Positions 55,066-64,000 of a stretch of DNA of 64,000 nt are shown in pieces. Both the position numbers and the translations under genes were made by a program. Source of the DNA: Paenibacillus sp. P25 (GTDB taxonomy: Bacteria; Bacillota; Bacilli; Paenibacillales; NBRC-103111); NCBI GenBank assembly GCA_024704175.1, contig CP085629.1, forward strand, positions 6,076,001 to 6,140,000. The letters are read 5' to 3'. The notes beneath the pieces are model-generated. The model searched no databases. It saw nothing but the letters and a program-made list of their open reading frames with translations, and was not told where the DNA came from. Positions within the stretch are counted from its first letter, which is position 1, and every line of letters starts with the position of its first letter.

Positions 55066-56818
55066 TTACGGGCCAGGGGCATCCAAATTGGAAAATTTAC
55101 TGAAAATGGCATCCATTTTCTCTTTAAGCCCGCAGGCCTCGTCGATTTGCTTCACATTCTTGCTGATGGTCGCTACGGATACGTCATACCGCTCCGCCGC
55201 CTCCTGGAAGGTGATCGGACGACGGTGCATTTTGGCTGTCAAATACTCCAGCGCCGCCGCCCAGCCTTCCACCTTGGTGATCTTCGGCACGTTCGGAAAC
55301 ACTCGCGATAAATATTCTACCCAAAGTGTCTGCAAATCGTACTGCTGGACCATGTCGTACCGGCGGGCCATATGACGCAGCGCCGTCTCCATCACGGCCT
55401 GCCAGCGGCGGTTCCATACCGGAAGGTTCGGCGAGACGGGCGAAGCCGTTACCGTGGAGATCTGCCCGTCGATTACGGCCGCAATCGGTTCCTTTACACC
55501 TATGCTGCGAAGCACGAAGAGAGCGACTTTCTTCAAGTAGTCGTCTTCCTCCGGCAAGCAGGACAAATTCGAGCAGCGCGTCCTTCACTTCATCGTCGCC
55601 GATCAGGCCGAACGCCTGGATCACTTGAAGCTTCGTGTCCGTATCGCCGTGACGCGGCGCCCAGAAGAAGGACGAGCGTACCAGCGGGTCGCGCTTCAAA
55701 TTATCGGGCACTCCTTCGCCGGAGCGCTCCATCCCTTTGAACTGCTCCTCGAACGGCAGATGGTAATGGTAGCTGACCGGAGGCTTAACCGCCTCGTGCC
55801 GGCTTTTCTTCAGCAGGTTCAGATAAAACTTCGGAATGTCCGAGCCCGGATCGAATTTCTCCGCCTGCTTCCACTGACGCTCCGCTTCTTCATAACGTTT
55901 GGTGTTATAAGCCGCCACCGCCGTATAATGGAACAGGCAGGGATCGAGCCCGGCTTCGCCTGTTTTGAGCAGCCGCTTGAAGAGCAGGAAGGCCTTCTCA
56001 TGCTCGCCCAGAATGCCCATGGTCGTGGCCAGCTTGAAGACATGATCCTGGTGAAAAGGATACGTCTTGCGCAGCACCTCCAGCGACTCCGCCAGGCTGG
56101 CCCGGTCACCGAAATGCTGGTAGAATATCGCCAAATTGCATAGGGCATGCAGGTTTCCCGGCTCCAGCTCCAGCACTTGCCGGATCATATCGACGGATTT
56201 GTCAAAATGACCCATATAGTAATAGGCGAGCGCCAAATTGTTGCGCGCCGCCATGAAGTCCGGGTGCTTCTTGATGATTCGCTCCAGCATGCGCACCGCT
56301 TCATTAAACCGGCCTTCCTCGAGAAGCGAGCGGGCCCGGTCATGCTCAAACAACCCTTCGCGGCTCTTGATGGTGGTCAGCTTCGTCGGCCGGTCCAGCT
56401 CATAGCTGAGAAGCTCCATCATCTCCTCGGATTCCTCGAGGAACTGCCCCGTCGGGTCGTTCTCCAAATAATGAATGATGGCCTGCTCCGCCGATTCGTA
56501 GTTCTCCATATTGGCGAAATTGTTCGCCATATAGAAGTAGCACTCGGTCATCGACGGGTCGATCTGATCCAGCACATGCTGCAGAATGCGGTTCGATTCC
56601 TCGTAATTCCCCATTTCGGACAGAAGTCCCGCCAGGTTGCAGTGGTTCACCGGATTCTCCGGCTCGTATTCCGCCGCGCGGCGAAAATACTTCAGTGCCT
56701 TATCATAATGATATCGGTCCAGGGACTGAACGGCTTTTTCGAAAAAGAACGTAGCATCCATATGCATCGGGATGACTTTCTTGTTCGCAGGCGGGGACAC
56801 ACGTTTTTTCTTTTGCAT
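55066..56818 (-). CDS. TPR-repeat protein with a C-terminal helix-turn-helix-like part, frameshifted
   Basis: About 583 residues, soluble. TPR repeats run from residue 20 to about 370 (YHYDKALKYFRRAAEYEPENP, ARNNLALAYYYMGHFDKSVDMI, RYEEAERQWKQAEKFDPGSD). After the break at about 55562 (TTT for TT) the C-terminal 165 residues contain ITFQEAAERYDVSVATISKNVKQIDE, a helix-turn-helix-like segment. Conserved between prs and trxB in Paenibacillaceae; the role is unknown, but a TPR scaffold with a DNA-binding-like end suggests a regulatory function. Confidence 0.85.
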
Positions 56819-56947
56819 GATTAAGGCACACCTCCGTGACGCGTCCGGAATGGATGAGAAACCGGAAACCTAATGATTCTTAAGTATAACATACTCCGGC
56901 CCGAATCCGTAAAGAGTTCGATGGCCGGAGCTGATGGGATCAAGCTA

Positions 56948-57898
56948 TTATACGCCGCCGTATTTAAACAGCGAGCTGATGGAACCGCCGTCTTTGATGA
57001 TGCGGATGGCATCGGACAGCAGGCTCGCTACCGACAGCACCGTAAAGCGGCTGGAATGGTCTTCCGGGATCGCGATCGAGTCGGTGATGACGACTTCCTT
57101 GATGTTCGGGTGGTCCAAACGCTGCAGCGCCGGTCCGGAGAATACCGGGTGGGTCGCCAGAATGTATACGTCGTTCGCCCCGCGTTCCTTAAGGCCTTCC
57201 ACGACATTCACGATGGTCGTTCCGGTATCGATCAGGTCCTCGATGATGACCGGCGTCTTGCCTTCCACATCGCCGATCACGTGCGTGACAACGGCTTCAT
57301 TGTGAGCGTAACGCTTCTTGAACATCATCGCAATCGGCGCTTCAAGCACGTTGCCGAGATTCTCCGCTCTCGTCACACCGCCGGCGTCCGGGGATACGAC
57401 GATCAGATCCGGAATGTTCTTCTTCTTGATGTGGTCGCTTAAAATATCCATCGCCGTCAAGTGGTCCACCGGAATATTGAAGAAGCCCTGAATCGCCGGT
57501 GCGTGCAGGTCGATCGTAATCACGCGGTTGGCTCCGGCATTCGTCATCAAATCGGCGACCAGCTTGGCTGAGATCGGCTCCCGCGGCGCAGCTTTCCGCT
57601 CTTGACGGGAATAACCATAGTAAGGGACGACAAGGTTGATCGTTCTGGCCGATGCCCGCTTCGCGGCATCCATCATCACAAGGAGCTCCATGAAGTGCTC
57701 GTTGATCGGATGAGAGAAGGTCTGTACCAAGAACACATCGCAGTTCCGGATGCTTTCCTCATAAAGGCAGTAAATTTCTCCGCTTTTGAAACGGGACAGC
57801 TTGATTTGGCCGAGAGGCAAATTCAGCTCCTTGCAAATCCGTTCCGCCAGCTTCGGGTTGGACGAACCCGAGAAAATTTTCACTTTGTCGTTATACAT
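56948..57898 (-). CDS. prs: Ribose-phosphate pyrophosphokinase
   Basis: 316 residues, intact. KIFSGSSNPKLAERICKELN at the start, PYYGYSRQERKAAPREPISAK (PRPP-binding), VVVSPDAGGVTRAENLG and VIIEDLIDTGTTIVNVVEGL. Makes PRPP for purines, pyrimidines, histidine and tryptophan; it lies next to the histidine genes, which use PRPP in HisG. Confidence 0.98.
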   Translation of the reverse strand: MYNDKVKIFSGSSNPKLAERICKELNLPLGQIKLSRFKSGEIYCLYEESIRNCDVFLVQTFSHPINEHFMELLVMMDAAKRASARTINLVVPYYGYSRQERKAAPREPISAKLVADLMTNAGANRVITIDLHAPAIQGFFNIPVDHLTAMDILSDHIKKKNIPDLIVVSPDAGGVTRAENLGNVLEAPIAMMFKKRYAHNEAVVTHVIGDVEGKTPVIIEDLIDTGTTIVNVVEGLKERGANDVYILATHPVFSGPALQRLDHPNIKEVVITDSIAIPEDHSSRFTVLSVASLLSDAIRIIKDGGSISSLFKYGGV

Positions 57899-58044
57899 GG
57901 TTACCTCCGCTTTATGCTTATGTTACATGGACCGTTCGTACGGTACATTGGGACCACATTTTTGGGATGCTATTGTGACGCAATATTGAATCTGCACCTT
58001 TACACAACATTTAGAATAGTGCCTCTTCATTATACAATAAAACG

Positions 58045-58854
58045 TCAGAAACCAATAGGCATCATCGTCCTTTTCCGCTTCTTAAATGTGGCTAATTCGG
58101 TAAAACCGACCGATTGCAGCAGATTCAGGGCCTCGTCCAGGTACTGGGCCAGGCGTTCGGGCTGATGGGCGTCGGATCCAATCGTGAGCGGGATGCCCAG
58201 CTCAAGGGCATATTCCAGCATCCGCCGGCTGGGGAACATTTCGTTCACCGGCATACGCAGGCCCGATGCGTTCAGCTCGATGGCGAGCCCCGCCGCTTTC
58301 ACGGCTTCCAGCGCCTGGCGCTCCAGATGCTCCACGCTTCGTTCCGGCTTAAAGCCAAAGCGCTTAATCACGTCGATATGGCCGATATAATCGTAAAATC
58401 CGGTCCGCGCCGCCTTCTGCACCGCATCGTAGTACCGTTCATACACTTCGTAAGGATCGCGGTCTTTCCAACCGTCGGTTTGCCGGTAATCCGTGATGTC
58501 CCATTCGCCGAGAAAATGGACGGATCCGATCACATAATCCCACGGATAGGCCTCGATAATACGGGAGATCTCCGTCTCATAGCCCTCGATGTAATCGCCC
58601 TCGAGCCCGACACGGATGTCGATACGGTCCTTGTACTTCTCCTGGAGCCGGAAGGCTTCCTCCACGTACCTCGGCAGCTCTTCCATCGGCATGGCCATGC
58701 CGGGCAGGTACGTATCCGGGTTGACATGCAGCAAGGGCATGTGATCGGACAGCCCCAGCTGGGTCAGCCCGATCTCGATGCCCTTCTGCACATACTCTTC
58801 CAGCTCTCCCGATGCGTGTCCGCAGCGGACGTGATGAGTATGATAGTCGATCAT
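58045..58854 (-). CDS. hisJ: Histidinol-phosphatase, PHP family (HisJ-like)
   Basis: 269 residues. Metal-binding motifs of the PHP fold: DYHTHHVRCGHASG at the N-terminus, GLSDHMPL, VGLEGDYIEGYE, IGSVHFLGEWD, DYIGHIDVIKRFG, and TIGSDAHQPERLAQ. It removes phosphate from histidinol phosphate, the step before HisD, which no other gene in this cluster supplies. Structured element C separates it from hisIE. Confidence 0.92.
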   Translation of the reverse strand: MIDYHTHHVRCGHASGELEEYVQKGIEIGLTQLGLSDHMPLLHVNPDTYLPGMAMPMEELPRYVEEAFRLQEKYKDRIDIRVGLEGDYIEGYETEISRIIEAYPWDYVIGSVHFLGEWDITDYRQTDGWKDRDPYEVYERYYDAVQKAARTGFYDYIGHIDVIKRFGFKPERSVEHLERQALEAVKAAGLAIELNASGLRMPVNEMFPSRRMLEYALELGIPLTIGSDAHQPERLAQYLDEALNLLQSVGFTELATFKKRKRTMMPIGF

Positions 58855-58908
58855 GAGTTCCTCCTGGCATTAAAGCGTGGCTTTAGGATTCCCGTAACAC
58901 CGTCTCCA

Positions 58909-59026
58909 AGCCGTATAAGTACCTACGGTCGCCTTAGAAAAAAGGTTTCATTATTTTATCACTTCAGTGGGTGAAACCTTTTTTCAAATGCGAACGGCTC
59001 CCGCCTCCTGCGGCACTTATACGGCT
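58909..59026 (-). repeat. Structured element C (between hisIE and hisJ)
   Basis: Outer arms 58909-58920 / 59015-59026 (12 of 12), inner arms 58937-58950 / 58972-58985 (14 of 14), small CACT-TC-AGTG hairpin at 58960-58969. In minus-strand reading the 3' internal loop TAAGGCGACCGTAGGTA and the TTCGCATTTGAAAA before the inner stem match element A; the flanks share AGCACGGAG and GGAGACGGTGT with A. Stems differ from A and B. Confidence 0.75.
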
Positions 59027-59075
59027 CTCCGACTCCGTGCTTTCCCGAAAATCCAAATGCCCCGTTCAACGCCTT

Positions 59076-59777
59076 TTATTTTTTAGTATGGGAACGGCTG
59101 TTGAGCACGCTGAGCACGTCGTCGAGCGGGACTTTCCGCTCGCGGAGGAGGACCATGAGATGGAAGATCAGGTCGCTCGCTTCGTTGCTCAGCTCTTCGT
59201 TGTCGCCGTTCTTCGCGGCGATGATAACCTCGGCGGTCTCTTCGCCGACCTTCTTCAGGATTTTGTCGACGCCCTTCTCGAACAGATAGGTCGTATAGGC
59301 GCCTTCCGGACGCTCGGCGTCCCGCTGGGCGATGACCGCTTCCAGCCTGGACAGCATCGCGAAGCGGTCGGTATCCGCCGCCGCTGCGATATCCGAGCCG
59401 GTTAAAGCGCCGGCCTTGACGTCGTTGAAGAAGCGACTGTACCTTCCCGTATGACAAGCCGGACCCGTTTGATCCACCAGCACGAGCAGGGTGTCACCGT
59501 CGCAGTCGTAACGCAGACCGCGGACTTTTTGAATATGGCCGGAGGTTGCACCCTTATGCCACAATTCGCTGCGCGAGCGGCTCCAGAACCAGGTTTCCCC
59601 GGATTCCACCGTCTTTTGGAGCGATTCCTTGTTCATATAGGCCAGCATCAGCACTTCTTTGCTTGTTGCATCCTGAACGATGGCCGGCACCAAACCGTGC
59701 GCATCCCAGCGGACGGCCGCAAGCAGTGCCTCCAAGCTTTCCACCGTCGTTCCTGTTTGCTCCCCTTGCCCGCTCAC
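59076..59777 (-). CDS. hisIE: Bifunctional phosphoribosyl-AMP cyclohydrolase / phosphoribosyl-ATP pyrophosphatase
   Basis: 233 residues. HisI half: VQDATSKEVLMLAYMN, TWFWSRSRSELWHKGATSGH, DCDGDTLLVLVDQTGPACHTG with zinc cysteines. HisE half: YTTYLFEKGVDKILKKVGEETAEVIIAAKN. Carries out steps 2 and 3 of histidine synthesis. ATG overlaps the hisF stop by 4 nt. Confidence 0.97.
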   Translation of the reverse strand: MSGQGEQTGTTVESLEALLAAVRWDAHGLVPAIVQDATSKEVLMLAYMNKESLQKTVESGETWFWSRSRSELWHKGATSGHIQKVRGLRYDCDGDTLLVLVDQTGPACHTGRYSRFFNDVKAGALTGSDIAAAADTDRFAMLSRLEAVIAQRDAERPEGAYTTYLFEKGVDKILKKVGEETAEVIIAAKNGDNEELSNEASDLIFHLMVLLRERKVPLDDVLSVLNSRSHTKK

Positions 59778-60532
59778 CGGACTTCCACTCCTTTTTGCCT
59801 GAGATCGTCCTTGACCTCTTCGATCGTAAGTTCTTTATAGTGAAAAATCGTTGCGGCCAGCCCCGCATCGGCTTTGCCTTCCGCAAATACCTCGGCGAAA
59901 TGTTCCTTCTTCCCGGCCCCGCCCGACGCGATGACCGGAATCCGTACGAGCTCCGACACCGCACGGGTCAGCTTCAGGTCGAAGCCATCCTTCGTGCCGT
60001 CCGCGTCCATGCTCGTCAATAGCAGTTCGCCTGCGCCCAGGTCCTCCACCCGCTTCGCCCATTCGAGCGCCCGGATGCCCGTAGCGTTCCGCCCGCCATG
60101 GGTGAATACTTCCCAGTCTCCCCACTCGGGGTTAAAGCGCGCGTCGATCGCAACGACGATGCACTGGGAGCCGAAGCGCCGCGCCCCGTCCGAGACGAGT
60201 CGCGGGTTCTTGATTGCCGCCGTGTTGATGCCGATTTTGTCCGCGCCGGCCCGCAGCAGCCGCTTCATATCGTCCACGCTGGCAATCCCGCCGCCAACCG
60301 TGAACGGAATCGTGATTTGTCCGGCCGTTTGTTTCACGACCTCTACCATGGTGGCCCGGCCTTCATAAGAAGCCGAGATATCCAGAAACACGAGCTCGTC
60401 CGCCCTTTCGCGGTCGTAAATCTCCGCCAGCTCGACCGGATCGCCCGCATCGCGCAAATTGACGAAATTGACCCCTTTCACGACGCGTCCGTCCTTTACG
60501 TCGAGGCAGGGGATGATTCTTTTGGCCAGCAT
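59774..60532 (-). CDS. hisF: Imidazole glycerol phosphate synthase subunit HisF
   Basis: 252 residues, intact. IPCLDVKDGRVVKGVNF, DELVFLDISASYEGR with catalytic Asp, PFTVGGGIASVDD, ILLTSMDADGTKDGFDL, VIASGGAGKKEHF. Partner of HisH. Confidence 0.98.
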   Translation of the reverse strand: MLAKRIIPCLDVKDGRVVKGVNFVNLRDAGDPVELAEIYDRERADELVFLDISASYEGRATMVEVVKQTAGQITIPFTVGGGIASVDDMKRLLRAGADKIGINTAAIKNPRLVSDGARRFGSQCIVVAIDARFNPEWGDWEVFTHGGRNATGIRALEWAKRVEDLGAGELLLTSMDADGTKDGFDLKLTRAVSELVRIPVIASGGAGKKEHFAEVFAEGKADAGLAATIFHYKELTIEEVKDDLRQKGVEVR

Positions 60533-60588
60533 CCTTCGTCTTCCTCCCTGATTTTCATAAAAAAGACAACCGGGTATTAACCGCCGGA

Positions 60589-61317
60589 TTATACCAAACT
60601 CTGTGCTTCTTCAAGCTGAATACTGCCGGTATACAGCGCTTTGCCGACGATGGCTCCGCCCACGCCTTCGCACGCATGCTCCGCCAGCTTCTGCAAGTCG
60701 GTATACTGGCTCACGCCGCCGGAAGCAATCACGGTTTGGCCCGAGACCTTTGCCAAATGAACAATCGCCTCCACGTTCGGACCGCCCATCATGCCGTCGC
60801 GGGAAATATCGGTGAAAATAAACGTTTTCGCGCCCTGCGCCGCGAGTTCCTTCGCCAGATCCTCCGCTTTCACTTCGGATGTCTCCAGCCAGCCGCGGGT
60901 CGCTACGTAGCCATTGCGCGCGTCGATGCCGATGGCTACCTTGTCACCGTGTTTCTGCAGCACCTTGTTCACGAATTCGCGGTCTTCGATCGCCGCCGTT
61001 CCCAGGATGATCCGCGATACGCCGAGCGACAAGAGATGATCCACGTCCGCCTCCGTACGGATACCGCCACCGACTTGAACCGGCACGCTGACGGATTTAG
61101 CAATGTCGCCGATCAGCTTGTTGTTCACCGGATGCCCCGCTTTGGCGCCGTCCAGGTCGACCAAATGAATCCATTTGGCGCCCTGCGCTTCCCACGCTTT
61201 GGCCACTTCCAGCGGATTTTCGTTATACACCGTTTCCTGATTATAATCGCCTTGAATCAACCGCACGCATTTGCCGCCGCGGATATCAATGGCGGGATAA
61301 ATGATAAATGAAGACAT
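60589..61317 (-). CDS. hisA: ProFAR isomerase HisA
   Basis: 242 residues, intact. YPAIDIRGGKCVRLIQGDY with catalytic Asp, VQVGGGIRTEADVD, IFTDISRDGMMGGPN with the second catalytic Asp, and VIASGGVSQYTDLQ. Confidence 0.98.
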   Translation of the reverse strand: MSSFIIYPAIDIRGGKCVRLIQGDYNQETVYNENPLEVAKAWEAQGAKWIHLVDLDGAKAGHPVNNKLIGDIAKSVSVPVQVGGGIRTEADVDHLLSLGVSRIILGTAAIEDREFVNKVLQKHGDKVAIGIDARNGYVATRGWLETSEVKAEDLAKELAAQGAKTFIFTDISRDGMMGGPNVEAIVHLAKVSGQTVIASGGVSQYTDLQKLAEHACEGVGGAIVGKALYTGSIQLEEAQSLV

Positions 61318-61349
61318 CAGTCAAGCTCCTCTCAGGTTTGCCAAAAAAG

Positions 61350-61975
61350 TTACGGTTGAACGGCATCCGGTTTACCGCACAGAGCCAAAAAGTTGCCGAG
61401 CAACTGCATACCAACACTGCCGCTCTTCTCCGGGTGGAACTGCATTCCGTATACATTGCCGCGGCCGACAATCGCTGTCACCGGTTGGTAATAATCCGTC
61501 GTCGCCAACAGATCGGACGCCTGCTCCGGCAAAGCGCATGATACGAGTGCACGAAGTAGACGTGCCCCTCTTCCAGATCACGGAAGAGCGGACTCGGCTG
61601 GCGGAAGCTCAGCTTGTTCCAGCCCATATGCGGCACCTTGTAGTCGCCTGTGAAGCGGACAACCCGGCCCGGCAAGAGCCCAAGGCCTTCGTGGTGCCCG
61701 TGCTCCTCGTCGCTGCTGAAGAGCAGCTGCATGCCGAGGCAGATGCCAAGCAGCGGCTTCCCGCTCTCCGCATACCGCTTCACGGCGTCGTCCAGCTTCG
61801 CCTCGCGCAGATGCTCCATCGCGTCGCCGAAAGCGCCGACGCCGGGGAGGATCGCCCCGTCCGCCTCGAACAGTTCCTTCTCGTCCGATGTAATCCGGTA
61901 GGCGTACCCGAGACGCTCTACCGCCGAGCTTACGCTGTGCAGATTGCCCATGCCGTAATCGATAATCGCAATCAT
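61350..61975 (-). CDS. hisH: Imidazole glycerol phosphate synthase subunit HisH, frameshifted
   Basis: About 208 residues. IIDYGMGNLHSVSSAVE, LPGVGAFGDAM, catalytic Cys in GICLGMQLLFSSDEE, MGWNKL, and, in the other frame, GMQFHPEKSG with His and Glu of the triad. The break is in GCTTTGCCGG near 61530. It supplies ammonia to HisF. Confidence 0.95.
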
Positions 61976-61977
61976 CG

Positions 61978-62587
61978 TTACAGGACCCCTTTCGTGGACG
62001 GCACGCCCTTCACGCGCGGATCGATGCTGGTCGCTTCATCCAGTGCGCGGCCCAGTGCCTTGAACACCGCTTCAACCATATGGTGCGTATTCTGGCCATA
62101 ATGCACAATGACGTGCAGCGTAATGCGCGCCTCCAGCGCAAACTTCCACAGAAACTCATGCACAAGCTCCGTTGTAAAGCTCGCCCACCGTAGCGGACGG
62201 ATACTCTGCGCGGTACTCCAGGTGCGGACGGTTGCTAATATCGATCGCCACCTGCGCCAGTGCCTCGTCCATCGGCACGAACACATTCGCGTAGCGCTTG
62301 ATGCCGCGTTTGTCGCCCAGCGCTTCCCGCAGCGTTTGGCCGAGGCAGATGCCGATGTCCTCCGTCGTATGGTGATCGTCGATCTCCACATCGCCCTTCG
62401 CGTCCACTTTCAAGTCAAATTGACCGTGCTTCGTAAACAAATCGAGCATATGGTTCAGAAAAGGCACATCCGTCTCAATCTCGGATTTTCCTTCCCCGTC
62501 CACGTTAAAAGCCAGCTTGATATCCGTTTCATTCGTGCGGCGCGCAATCTCGGCGCGGCGCTCTCTCTGCAGTTCCTGTTCAGCCAC
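61978..62587 (-). CDS. hisB: Imidazoleglycerol-phosphate dehydratase, frameshifted
   Basis: About 202 residues. RTNETDIKLAFNVDGEG, TDVPFLNHMLDLF, DDHHTTEDIGICLGQ (metal His), then HYGQNTHHMVEAVFKALGRAL. One extra T in CTTT near 62175. The GTG at 62587 overlaps the hisD stop and follows AAGAAGGG. Confidence 0.95.
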
Positions 62588-63870
62588 GCGGGTTCCCTTC
62601 TTTCTCCAAACGGATTTGTATCGCTCTGGCATGCGCGTCCAGCCCTTCGTGACGGGCAAGCGCCATAATCTTCTCCCCGTCGCGCAGCGACGCATCCTTG
62701 CTGTAGTAGATCACACTGGACTTCTTAATAAAATCGTCCACGTTCAGCGGCGACGAGAACCGAGCCGTACCGTTCGTCGGCAGCACATGGTTCGGTCCAG
62801 CGAAGTAGTCGCCCACCGGCTCCGAGCTGTACGGACCGAGGAAGATCGCGCCCGCATTCTCAATCGCGCTCAAATATTGGAACGGCTCTCGCACGAGAAT
62901 CTCGAGATGCTCCGGCGCCAGCCGGTTCACCGCCGCTACGCCTTCCTCGAGGCTTGCGACCGTCAGAATCGCGCCGTAGTCGCGGATCGACTGTGCGGCG
63001 ATCTCACGCCGCGGCAGACTGTTCGAGCTGGCGGTCCACCTCCGCGCGGACCGCTTCGGCCAGCTCCGGCGACGGCGTGATCAGGATCGCCGAAGCCATC
63101 TCGTCGTGCTCCGCCTGGGACAACAGATCCGCCGCCACATAGGCGGGATCGGCCGTCTCGTCCGCCAGCACGACAATCTCGCTCGGGCCGGCAATGCTGT
63201 CGATGTCCACCGCGCCGAACACGTACCGTTTGGCGAGGGCGACATAGATGTTCCCCGGCCCTACGATCTTATCCGCCGCAGCGATCGATTCCGTGCCGTA
63301 GGCAAGCGCCGCTACCGCCTGCGCCCCGCCGACACGGTAGATCTCCCGCACGCCCGCTTCCGCCGCCGCCACGAGGATGTGCGAGTTGATCCCTTCCACG
63401 CCGGCTGTCGCCGGCGGCGTGACCATCACAATCTCCGGCACCCCGGCCACCTGCGCGGGGATCGCGTTCATGAGCACGGAAGACGGATAAGCCGCCTTCC
63501 CGCCCGGCACATACAGCCCGACCCGGCGCAGCGGCCGGATCACCTGGCCCAGGACTCGCCCGTCGGCTTGCAGATCCATCCAGGACGTGCGCATCTGCTT
63601 CTCATGGAAGCGCCGCACGTTGACCGCCGCCTCCCGGATGGCGGCCAGGAAGCCGCTGTCCACCTGGCGGTAAGCGGCCTCAATCTCCTCCTCCGTGACG
63701 CGCAGCTCGCCCACGCGCACGCCGTCAAACTGCTCCGCCAAGCGGCGCAGCGCGGCATCCCCGTTCAGCCGCACATCCTCGATGATGCGCTTCACGCTTT
63801 CGTTCTGCTCCGCCGAACCGTATTCCACTTCCCGCTTCAGCGCAAATTCCGATGCAGGCAACACTCTCAT
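62580..63870 (-). CDS. hisD: Histidinol dehydrogenase, frameshifted
   Basis: About 430 residues. VGLYVPGGKAAYPSSVLMN, VGGAQAVAALAYGTESI, KIVGPGNIYVALAKR, DSIAGPSEIVVLADE, QAEHDEMASAILIT (zinc ligands), VNRLAPEHLEILV, GPYSSEPVGDYFAGPNHVLPT. One extra base near 63018. ATG 63870 is preferred to an in-frame start upstream. Catalyses the last two oxidation steps to histidine. Confidence 0.96.
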
Positions 63871-63902
63871 CTCCCGCGCCTCCTTCTCCTCGCCTATGAT
63901 CC

Positions 63903-64000
63903 TTACTTGTTGCCCGACGCGGTTACCGCCTTGGCAATGACCGGCTGCAGCCGGTCGCACAGCGATTGGATCGCATCGTTCTTCATCCGGTAACTGACCC
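63903..64000 (-). CDS. hisG: ATP phosphoribosyltransferase HisG, C-terminal end only
   Basis: The last 31 codons before TAA, with YRMKNDAIQSLCDRLQPVIAK, fit the HisG C-terminal helix and the position upstream of hisD. The rest lies outside the window, so the identification depends on synteny. Confidence 0.75.
   Translation of the reverse strand, partial: VSYRMKNDAIQSLCDRLQPVIAKAVTASGNK

Overview
The window looks like a chromosomal segment of a GC-rich, endospore-forming member of the Paenibacillaceae (Paenibacillus or a close relative). The basis is the gene order, read on the minus strand from 64 kb down to 32 kb: hisG-D-B-H-A-F-IE, hisJ, prs, a TPR protein, trxB, a ROK glucokinase, rapZ-yvcK-whiA-crh-like, then cggR-gapA-pgk-tpiA-gpmI-eno, secG-esterase-rnr-smpB and ssrA. 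Only clpP and tRNA-Arg are inserted on the plus strand. A germinant-receptor operon and a cluster of small GerP-like genes show that it sporulates.

Layout. 0-4.4 kb: a broken carboxymuconolactone decarboxylase-like gene, then a 2-hydroxycarboxylate (malate/citrate) symporter divergent from its CitA/DcuS-type two-component system. 4.4-6.9 kb: two tandem SnoaL-like genes, an FMN reductase and a divergent ArsR-AHSA1 regulator, with three matching 20-bp palindromes. 6.9-9.8 kb: modBA with a molybdate-type one-component regulator. 10-12.8 kb: a cst-like persulfide operon (CstR, DsrE-like, rhodanese-MBL, TusA-rhodanese) with 16-bp operators. 12.9-22.6 kb: a germination region in which a GerA-type receptor operon (A-C-D-B) lies between two convergent LysM-GMC oxidoreductase paralogues, followed by a ThuA-like gene and four small GerPF-like genes. 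22.7-27.4 kb: a GH88/105 and GH2 pair with an AraC regulator. 27.6-32.1 kb: DinB, small unknowns, a toxin-antitoxin pair and an orphan 447-codon gene in AT-rich DNA next to ssrA, with a duplicated ssrA 3' end. 32.3-64 kb: the conserved housekeeping backbone.

Sequence quality. At least 30 single-base frameshifts break otherwise well-conserved genes, including pgk, rnr, rapZ, yvcK, hisD, hisB and hisH. Many lie at homopolymers or in a GCTTGC context. They are far more likely to be read or assembly errors than real pseudogenes. Coordinates of broken genes are given for the whole reconstructed gene, with the break named. Some apparent fusions (the sensor kinase with its regulator, and pairs of GerP-like genes) come from the same errors.

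The most unusual non-coding signal is a set of three 115-230 bp elements downstream of eno, gapA and hisIE. They share the same nested-stem architecture and internal-loop sequence but have different stem sequences, which is what a conserved structured element would show.
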